From: Streptomyces sp. Tue 6430
GTDB lineage: Bacteria; Actinomycetota; Actinomycetes; Streptomycetales; Streptomycetaceae
Reading direction: 5' to 3'
DNA: 64,000 nucleotides
Assembly (NCBI GenBank): GCA_021568835.1
Contig: JAKGSH010000010.1
Coordinates: 3,658,001-3,722,000 of the forward strand
Within the stretch, counting starts at the first letter, position 1, and each line of letters opens with the position of its first letter. The notes beneath the pieces are model-generated. The model was not told the origin of the DNA, did not search any database, and worked only from the letters and a program-made list of their open reading frames with translations. Positions 58,881 to 64,000 of this stretch are shown here, one piece after another. The translations under genes were made by a program, and so were the position numbers.

Positions 58881-59779
58881 GTTCGGCATCCGCGGCGATC
58901 CCGCGTCCGGGACGCACGAAGGCCTTCCTGCGCCTGGTGATGATCGAGCACTCGGTCTTCGCGCTGCCCTTCGCCTACATCGCCGCGCTGACCGCGATGT
59001 TCGAGCTGGACGGGAACATCCACTGGGGCCGGCTGCTGCTGGTCACGGTCTGCATGGTGGGCCTGCGCACCTTCGCCATGGCGGTCAACCGCATCATCGA
59101 CCGCGAGATCGACGCGCGGAACCCGCGCACCGCCCAGCGGGAACTGGTCACCGGCGCCATGTCGGTGAAGCACGCCTGGACGGGCGCGCTGATCGCCCTG
59201 GTGGTCTTCCTGGGGTCGGCGGCCCTGCTGAACCCGCTCTGCCTGGCCCTGGCCCCGGTCGCCGTGATCCCGATGGTGGTCTACCCCTACGGGAAGCGCT
59301 TCACGAACTTCCCGCAGGCCATCCTCGGTCTCGCGCAGGCGATGGGCCCGATCGGCGGCTGGCTGGCCATCACGGGCGAGTGGTCCTGGGACGCGGTGAT
59401 CCTGGGCCTGGCCGTCGGCGTCTGGATCGGCGGCTTCGACCTGATCTACGCCTGCCAGGACGTCGAGACCGACCGCGAGATCGGCGTCAGGTCGGTCCCG
59501 GCCCGCTTCGGCATCCCCGCCGCGATCTGGGGCGCCCGCGCCTGCCACGCCGTCACGACGGCCCTGTTCGTCTGGTACGCCCTCGCCACCGGCGCCGGCG
59601 CCTTCTTCTGGCTGGGCCTGCTGATCGTCGCCGGCGCGTTCGTCTACGAGCACACCATCGTCCGCCCGCACGATCTGTCCCGTCTGAACAGGGCGTTCTT
59701 CTCCACGAACGGCTTCATCGGCATCAGCCTCTTCGTGTGCGCGCTGATCGACCTGCTGGTGCGCGGCCTCACGGTCTAG
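58877..59779 (+). CDS. mqnP: UbiA-type prenyltransferase MqnP
   Basis: A 300-residue intramembrane prenyltransferase with about eight helices. The first Asp-rich motif is AVNRIIDREIDARNPRTAQR near residue 76 (NxxxDxxxD), and the second is IYACQDVETDREIGV near 196 (DxxxD). It would prenylate the naphthoate intermediate in late menaquinone synthesis. GTG at 58877 overlaps the mqnL stop. A hairpin follows directly. Confidence 0.93.
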   Translation: MSSASAAIPRPGRTKAFLRLVMIEHSVFALPFAYIAALTAMFELDGNIHWGRLLLVTVCMVGLRTFAMAVNRIIDREIDARNPRTAQRELVTGAMSVKHAWTGALIALVVFLGSAALLNPLCLALAPVAVIPMVVYPYGKRFTNFPQAILGLAQAMGPIGGWLAITGEWSWDAVILGLAVGVWIGGFDLIYACQDVETDREIGVRSVPARFGIPAAIWGARACHAVTTALFVWYALATGAGAFFWLGLLIVAGAFVYEHTIVRPHDLSRLNRAFFSTNGFIGISLFVCALIDLLVRGLTV

Positions 59780-59815
59780 TCCGGACCGGACCACAGGGGC
59801 CGGTCCGGTCCGGAC
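59779..59815 (+). terminator. Hairpin between mqnP and mqnM
   Basis: A perfect 14-bp inverted repeat (59779-59792 with 59802-59815) and 9-nt loop begins on the last base of the mqnP stop. It suggests termination or attenuation within the otherwise linear menaquinone cluster. Confidence 0.7.
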
Positions 59816-59845
59816 CACCGTCCCGTTCGCCGGTACGCTCAAGGT

Positions 59846-60526
59846 GTGAACGCAGGAGAAACGCAGCGCGTGCCTTGGATCGTGGGGGTGTCCGGGGCGT
59901 CCGGGACGCCGTATGCCGCCGCCGTGCTGCGCGCGCTGCTCGCCGGGGGCGAGAGCGTCGACCTGGTCGTCAGCCGGGCCTCGCGGCTCACGCTGCTCGA
60001 CGAGACGGGGATCTCCTTCCGGGACGCGCACTGGCGGGACGACCTGCGGGAGTGGCTCGCGCGGGGCGCCGACGGCAAGCCGGACGCCTTCGACGTCGAC
60101 GTCGACGGGGACGCCGTGCGGTACTGGGCCGCGGGCGACCTGGCGGCGGGGCCGTCGTCGGGGTCGTACCCGGCGAAGGGGATGCTGATCGTGCCCGCCT
60201 CGACGGCTTGTGTCGCGGGCGTCGCGCTGGGGCTGTCCAAGGACCTCCTCCAGCGGGTGGCGAGTGTGACGCTCAAGGAGCGCCGCACGCTCGTCGTCGC
60301 CGTCCGGGAGACCCCGCTGAACGGGCAGACGCTGCGGCACCTCGTCGCCCTGGACGACGCGGGCGCGAGCGTCGTGCCCGCCTCCCCGGCCTTCTACGCG
60401 GGCGCCACCCACATCCAGGACCTGGTCGACTTCGTCGCCGGCCGGGTCCTCGACGCGGCGGGCGTGGGGCACGGCCTCTACCGCCGGTGGAAGGGCGAAC
60501 TCGGCGGCGGCGCCCGCCCCGCCTGA
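59846..60526 (+). CDS. mqnM: UbiX-family flavin prenyltransferase MqnM
   Basis: A 226-residue flavin prenyltransferase that makes the prenylated FMN needed by UbiD-type decarboxylases. Seen: PWIVGVSGASGTPYAAAVLR near residues 10-29, YPAKGMLIVPASTACVAGVA near 108, KERRTLVVAVRETPLNG near 144, and PASPAFYAGATHIQDLVDFV near 180. GTG at 59846. It works with mqnL upstream. Confidence 0.93.
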   Translation: MNAGETQRVPWIVGVSGASGTPYAAAVLRALLAGGESVDLVVSRASRLTLLDETGISFRDAHWRDDLREWLARGADGKPDAFDVDVDGDAVRYWAAGDLAAGPSSGSYPAKGMLIVPASTACVAGVALGLSKDLLQRVASVTLKERRTLVVAVRETPLNGQTLRHLVALDDAGASVVPASPAFYAGATHIQDLVDFVAGRVLDAAGVGHGLYRRWKGELGGGARPA

Positions 60527-60583
60527 GCCGTGCCGGAGAACAGCGCCACCACGTACCACCACCTCTCACGACTCCAGTAACTC

Positions 60584-60628
60584 TTCAGACCTCTCAGACC
60601 TCTCAGACCTCTCAGACCTCTCAGACCT
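60584..60628. repeat. 9-nt tandem repeat CTCAGACCT before the AsnC gene
   Basis: Four perfect copies of CTCAGACCT (60593-60628) follow a degenerate copy (60584-60592). They end 22 nt before the ATG of the Lrp/AsnC gene, so copy-number changes would alter the distance from its promoter. Confidence 0.9.
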
Positions 60629-60650
60629 CTTCATCGGAAGGCTCGATCGC

Positions 60651-61106
60651 ATGGACGCGGTGGACAGGCAGCTCATCCAGGCCCTGAGGGAGAACGGCCG
60701 GGCCTCGTACGCGGAGCTGGGGCGTCTCGTCGGCCTGTCGGGACCCAGCGTCACCGACCGCATCAACCGGCTGGAGGCGGCCGGCGTCATCACGGGCTAC
60801 CGGGCCACGGTGAACGCCGCCTCGCTCGGCCTGGGCGTCACCGCCCTCATCGGCATCTCCCTCTCCGACGCCGCCGACCACGAGGACGTGGCCGCGCGGA
60901 TGAAGGACCTCGGCGAGATCGAGGACTGCTGGTTCATCGCCGGCGACGACTCGTTCATGCTCAAGGTGCGGGCGAACGACGTCGACGGGCTGGAGCGGAT
61001 CATCCGCCGGCTGTCGGGGACGAAGGGCGTCTCCCGGACCCGTACGACCATCGTGCTCTCCACCAAGTGGGAGAACCGGGTGGGGGAGCTTCCGGAAGAG
61101 GTCTGA
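60651..61106 (+). CDS. Lrp/AsnC family transcriptional regulator
   Basis: A 151-residue regulator. Helix-turn-helix: MDAVDRQLIQALRENGRASY then AELGRLVGLSGPSVTDRINR. The RAM ligand-binding domain (GLGVTALIGISLSDAADHED, VKVRANDVDGLERIIRRLSG) follows. It sits inside the menaquinone cluster between mqnM and mqnE, so it may sense a metabolite and regulate them; this is inference. Its leader carries a 9-nt tandem repeat. Confidence 0.93.
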   Translation: MDAVDRQLIQALRENGRASYAELGRLVGLSGPSVTDRINRLEAAGVITGYRATVNAASLGLGVTALIGISLSDAADHEDVAARMKDLGEIEDCWFIAGDDSFMLKVRANDVDGLERIIRRLSGTKGVSRTRTTIVLSTKWENRVGELPEEV

Positions 61107-61158
61107 CGGCCGGGTCCGGCGGCCGGGTCCGCGGGTCGGGTCCGGCGGCCTGGTCCGG
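61107..61158. repeat. 13-nt tandem repeat after the AsnC gene
   Basis: Four 13-nt units of the type CGGCCGGGTCCGG run from the stop codon to 61158, with one to three changes each. Stable secondary structure is likely. Confidence 0.75.
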
Positions 61159-61216
61159 CGGTGCCGGGGCGTACGGTTGACGAAGTCTGTCTCAGGGCGA
61201 ACGGAAGAGGTAGGGC

Positions 61217-62380
61217 ATGGACGTCGGGCTCAAGCGCGAGCTGGAGCAGAAGGTCGGGGCCGGTGAGCGGCTGACCCGCGAGGACGGCATCGCGCTGTAC
61301 GAGTCGGACGACCTGGCCTGGCTGGGCGGCCTCGCGCACGAGGTGCGGACGCGCAAGAACGGCGACGTCGTCCACTTCAACGTCAACCGGCACCTCAACA
61401 TGACGAACGTGTGCACGGCCTCCTGCGCGTACTGCTCCTTCCAGCGCAAGCCGGGGGAGAAGGACGCGTACACGATGCGCATCGAGGAGGCCGTCAGGCT
61501 CGCGAAGGCGATGGAGTCGGAGAACCTCACCGAGCTGCACATCGTCAACGGCCTGCACCCGAACCTGCCGTGGCGGTACTACCCGCGCTCCCTGCGCGAG
61601 CTGAAGGCCGCCCTGCCGGACGTGTCCCTGAAGGCCTTCACGGCCACGGAGATCCACCACTTCGAGACGATCAGCGGCCTGTCGGCGTCCGAGATCCTCG
61701 ACGAACTCATCGACGCCGGCCTGGAGTCCCTCACCGGCGGCGGCGCGGAGATCTTCGACTGGGAGGTCCGTCAGCACATCGTGGACCACCGCACCCACTG
61801 GGAGGACTGGTCGCGGATCCACCGCCTGGCGCACGAGAAGGGTCTGAAGACCCCGAGCACCATGCTGTACGGCCACATCGAGGAGCCCCGCCACCGCGTG
61901 GACCACGTCCTGCGGCTGCGTGAACTCCAGGACGAGACCGGCGGCTTCCAGGTCTTCATCCCGCTCCGCTACCAGCACGACTTCGTGGACATGAAGGACG
62001 GCAAGATCCGCAACCGCCTCCAGGCCCGCACCCAGATGGCGACGGGCGCGGAGGCCCTCAAGACCTTCGCGGTCTCCCGCCTCCTCTTCGACAACGTCCC
62101 GCACGTCAAGGTCTTCTGGGTCATGCACGGCGTCCAGACCGCCCAGCTGGCCCTCCAGCACGGCGCGGACGACATGGACGGCTCGGTCGTCGAGTACAAG
62201 ATCACCCACGACGCCGACAACTACGGCACCCCCGGCAAGCTGACCCGCGAGGACCTCCTGGACCTCATCCGCGACGCGGGCTTCCGCCCGGTGGAGCGCA
62301 ACACCCGCTACGAGATCATCCGCGAGTACGAAGCCCCGGACCCCGCCCGCAGGGACTCCCCCCAGCCGATGCGGGTCTGA
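61217..62380 (+). CDS. mqnE: Aminofutalosine synthase MqnE (radical SAM)
   Basis: A 387-residue radical SAM enzyme that joins 3-[(1-carboxyvinyl)oxy]benzoate to S-adenosylmethionine to give aminofutalosine. The cluster motif is NVCTASCAYCSFQRKPGEKD (CxxxCxxC, about residues 68-76), followed by TELHIVNGLHPNLPWRYYPR and LESLTGGGAEIFDWEVRQHI, typical of MqnE. GGAAGAGGTAGG precedes the ATG at 61217. It belongs with mqnL, mqnP and mqnM; mqnA, mqnB, mqnC and mqnD are not in the window. Confidence 0.95.
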   Translation: MDVGLKRELEQKVGAGERLTREDGIALYESDDLAWLGGLAHEVRTRKNGDVVHFNVNRHLNMTNVCTASCAYCSFQRKPGEKDAYTMRIEEAVRLAKAMESENLTELHIVNGLHPNLPWRYYPRSLRELKAALPDVSLKAFTATEIHHFETISGLSASEILDELIDAGLESLTGGGAEIFDWEVRQHIVDHRTHWEDWSRIHRLAHEKGLKTPSTMLYGHIEEPRHRVDHVLRLRELQDETGGFQVFIPLRYQHDFVDMKDGKIRNRLQARTQMATGAEALKTFAVSRLLFDNVPHVKVFWVMHGVQTAQLALQHGADDMDGSVVEYKITHDADNYGTPGKLTREDLLDLIRDAGFRPVERNTRYEIIREYEAPDPARRDSPQPMRV

Positions 62381-62396
62381 GGACCCGCGCCCGCCG

Positions 62397-62414
62397 CCGG
62401 ACGGTCCCGTCCGG
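62397..62414 (+). terminator. Short hairpin after mqnE
   Basis: CCGGACG-GTCC-CGTCCGG forms a 7-bp stem 16 nt after the mqnE stop. It is short but GC-rich. Confidence 0.4.
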
Positions 62415-62460
62415 GGCGCGGGGCGCGGGGCCCGGGGACCGCGCGGCCGGCTCCCGCCGG

Positions 62461-62502
62461 CCCGCACCCGGCACTCCTTCCCCCGCACCCGGCACTCCTT
62501 CC
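62461..62502. repeat. 21-nt direct repeat upstream of the GNAT gene
   Basis: CCCGCACCCGGCACTCCTTC occurs at 62461 and again at 62482, directly adjacent, just before the GNAT promoter palindrome. Confidence 0.85.
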
Positions 62503-62507
62503 GGGGT

Positions 62508-62523
62508 AAGGATTAGCATCCTT
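62508..62523 (+). promoter_or_regulatory. Palindrome with -10 element at the GNAT start
   Basis: AAGGAT-TAGC-ATCCTT is an inverted repeat (6-bp arms). TAGCAT (62514-62519) within it resembles a -10 element only 6 nt before the GTG at 62526, a spacing typical of leaderless Streptomyces transcripts. A repressor could bind the palindrome. Confidence 0.55.
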
Positions 62524-62525
62524 CC

Positions 62526-63050
62526 GTGTCCCTTACCTTCACTCTCGACCCCGCCGTCACCCCCGACCTGCGCGACGGCCTCCTGGACCTGTGGACGGAC
62601 GTCTCCAACGCGGGCGGGGCCGTGGGTTTCGTACCGCCCGTGACCCGCGAACTCGTCCGCCCGGAGCTGGTCCGCCACCTCGTGCAGATGGCCGAGGGCC
62701 GCACCCGCCTCCTCGTCGGACGGGACGGGGCGGGCGACGTGGCGGCGACCGCGTTCCTCACCGCCAACACGCACCGCCTGATGACCCACTGGCTGTGGCT
62801 GTACACGGTGATGGTGCACCCCCGTCACCAGGGCAAGGGGTACGGCCGCGACCTGCTCGCCGCCGCCGCCGACGCGGCCCGCACCTTCGAGGGCGTGGAC
62901 GCGATACGGCTCACCTGCCGGGGCGGCCTCGGCCTGGAACGCTTCTACGCGTCCTGCGGCTACAAGGAGGTCGGCCGCGTGCCGGGCGCGATCAGGGTGG
63001 CGCCGGGCGACGACCGGGACGACGTCACGATGCTGCTCCCGCTGGACTGA
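62526..63050 (+). CDS. GNAT family N-acetyltransferase
   Basis: A 174-residue acetyltransferase. The acetyl-CoA-binding motif A is YTVMVHPRHQGKGYGRDLLA (about residues 95-114, HxxxGxGxG variant), followed by LTCRGGLGLERFYASCGYKE near 141. It would acetylate an unknown amine. GTG at 62526 has no ribosome binding site, consistent with a leaderless mRNA. It is downstream of mqnE but separated by 145 nt of repeats. Confidence 0.88.
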   Translation: MSLTFTLDPAVTPDLRDGLLDLWTDVSNAGGAVGFVPPVTRELVRPELVRHLVQMAEGRTRLLVGRDGAGDVAATAFLTANTHRLMTHWLWLYTVMVHPRHQGKGYGRDLLAAAADAARTFEGVDAIRLTCRGGLGLERFYASCGYKEVGRVPGAIRVAPGDDRDDVTMLLPLD

Positions 63051-63177
63051 CCGCCCCGGGCCCGCCCCCGCTGCGGGGCCGGTAGCCGGGCGTGCTTCAC
63101 TGGACGGTGCCGGACGGGACCTTCGGGACCTTTTCACCTCCCCCGGTGGGGGTCCAGAGACGGAAGAGTGGGTTGAG

Positions 63178-63477
63178 ATGCTCCGCTACACGCTGATGCG
63201 CCTCGGTGTCTTCGTCGGCTGCTTCGCGGCCGTCTGGGGACTCGTCTACCTCGGCGTCCTCCCGCGTGGCCTGGGCGACTCCAACGGCATGTGGATCGTG
63301 CTGCTCGCGCTGGTGGTCTCCGCGCCGCTCAGCTTCGTCCTGCTGCGCAAGGAGCGCGACCGCGCCTCGGAGACGGTGGTGCGCCGCGTGGACCGGCTGA
63401 AGGCGGGCCTGGAGTCCAGCCGCTCCCAGGAGGACGAGCCGGCCGACTCCTCCCGCGCCCAGGGCCAGCCCTCGTAG
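63178..63477 (+). CDS. DUF4229 membrane protein
   Basis: A 99-residue protein with two transmembrane helices (FVGCFAAVWGLVYLGVLP and IVLLALVVSAPLSFVLL) and a charged cytoplasmic tail (RKERDRASETVVRRVDRL, then Ser/Asp/Glu). This is the standard DUF4229 architecture. Function unknown. ATG at 63178 follows GGTTGAG. Confidence 0.87.
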   Translation: MLRYTLMRLGVFVGCFAAVWGLVYLGVLPRGLGDSNGMWIVLLALVVSAPLSFVLLRKERDRASETVVRRVDRLKAGLESSRSQEDEPADSSRAQGQPS

Positions 63478-64000
63478 GCGTCCGTCCCCGGCGGCGGGAC
63501 CGTACGGGCTGCGGTGAACGGCTGAGGCCGCGACCGCGGCCCGTTCGCATGTTCCCGTGCGTTCCGCGTGCCCCGGTGTTCCCGTGCGTCCTGCGTGCCC
63601 CGGTGTTCCCGTGCGTCCCGTGGGCCTCGGCATTTCCGTATGTCCCGTGCGTCCTGCGCGTCCCGGTGTTCCCGTACGTCTCGCGTGCTCCGCTGTCCCT
63701 GTGTGTCTCATGCGTCCCGATGCTCCCGTGCGCCCTGGTGTTCCCGTACATCCCGCGTGCCCCACTGTCCCCGTGTGTCTCGCACGCCCTGCTGTCCCCG
63801 TAGGTATCCCGCACCCCGCTGCCCCCGCGCGTCTCACGGCCCCCTGTGTCTCACGCACCCCCGCGGTCGGCCCGCGCCCCCAGGGCGGCACCAGGTGTGC
63901 GGCCCGAGTGGCACCGTGGTGGCGCCATGGCGGCCCTCTTTGCCCTTCCGGTGCTTGGCGGCGGTGCTCCGACGCGCCGATTTTCGAGAGAAGTGCCAGC
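63478..64000. other. Repeat-filled region to the window end
   Basis: 523 nt. No gene is supported. Long open frames on both strands arise only from the 27-nt repeats listed below. The last ~140 nt show nothing recognisable. Confidence 0.45.
63551..63845. repeat. Degenerate 27-nt minisatellite, about 11 units
   Basis: Units of the type GTTCCCGTGCGTCCTGCGTG plus CCCCGGT run from 63551. The first two are nearly identical (63551-63577, 63578-63604) and later units diverge. Unit lengths are 27, once 36 and once 18, so the underlying step is 9 nt. All lengths are multiples of three except the last, partial one. Confidence 0.88.

Noticed and set aside
63551..63845. CRISPR array
   Set aside because: Units are contiguous and degenerate with no unique spacers, and there are no cas genes.
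63097..63891. Minus-strand gene of about 260 residues over the 63.5-kb repeats
   Set aside because: The frame overlaps the antisense of the DUF4229 gene, has no recognisable domain, and openness follows from the repeat period; kept only as a finding about the repeat.

Overview
The window is Streptomyces chromosome. It has very high GC, third codon positions almost always G or C, many GTG starts, and stop/start overlaps of the ATGA or GTGA type. It also carries hallmark genes: the developmental sigma factor BldN with its anti-sigma factor RsbN, the redox repressor Rex fused to a heme operon, and the futalosine menaquinone pathway. It is a core-genome region with a few accessory patches. I saw no tRNA, rRNA, CRISPR array, transposase or integrase.

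Layout. 0.4-4.3 kb: a phosphatase-family protein, a BldC-like DNA-binding protein, a 32-residue very basic protein, an epimerase and an acyltransferase. 4.3-8 kb (minus strand): rsbN, bldN and a HAD hydrolase. 8-13.8 kb: glutaredoxin-like protein, a Rex operator, then rex-hemA-hemC-hemD with overlapping ends. 13.8-18.6 kb: an apparent insertion between two copies of the hemD 3' end and its terminator, holding fragments of DUF397 and ATPase genes, a winged-helix protein, a small protein and a large secreted amidase. 18.7-24.5 kb: a secreted double rubrerythrin-like protein, a DUF2231 membrane protein, hemB, a DUF4232 lipoprotein, a membrane XRE regulator and an aminotransferase remnant. 24.5-26.5 kb: a DUF4253 protein and an unusual protein made of eight near-identical 23-24-residue repeats. 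26.7-30.4 kb: divergent argS and class I lysS. 30.4-37 kb: DUF2637 membrane protein, two DUF3558 lipoproteins, rtcB, a tyrosine phosphatase, a small membrane protein and an SDR. 37.3-43 kb: MarR, a permease/DUF1980 pair, HxlR with a divergent quinone oxidoreductase, and a luciferase-like/FMN reductase pair. 43.1-47.6 kb: two-component system, AraC, SRPBCC. 48.1-56 kb: hemL, a histidine phosphatase, a deacetylase-like lipoprotein and the resA-ccdA-resB-ccsB cytochrome c biogenesis operon. 57.4-62.4 kb: mqnL-mqnP-mqnM, an Lrp/AsnC regulator and mqnE. The end holds a GNAT, a DUF4229 protein and a 27-bp minisatellite.

The dominant theme is respiration. Tetrapyrrole synthesis (hemA, hemC, hemD, hemB, hemL), cytochrome c maturation, menaquinone synthesis and the NADH/NAD+ sensor Rex lie within about 54 kb. 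Besides the clear Rex operator upstream of rex, a Rex-operator-like palindrome overlaps the resA start.

Quality warning: five genes (hemD, hemB, the second DUF3558 lipoprotein, the permease, resB) are broken by six single missing bases, each best placed in a G or C run. This pattern points to homopolymer under-calling rather than gene loss; coordinates for those genes span the frameshift.

Most interesting items: the repeat protein at 25.9-26.5 kb, whose repeat variants are arranged in mirror order; the hemD 3'-end duplication bounding an accessory insert; the 63.5 kb minisatellite; and the AT-rich codon patch over the rtcB active site.
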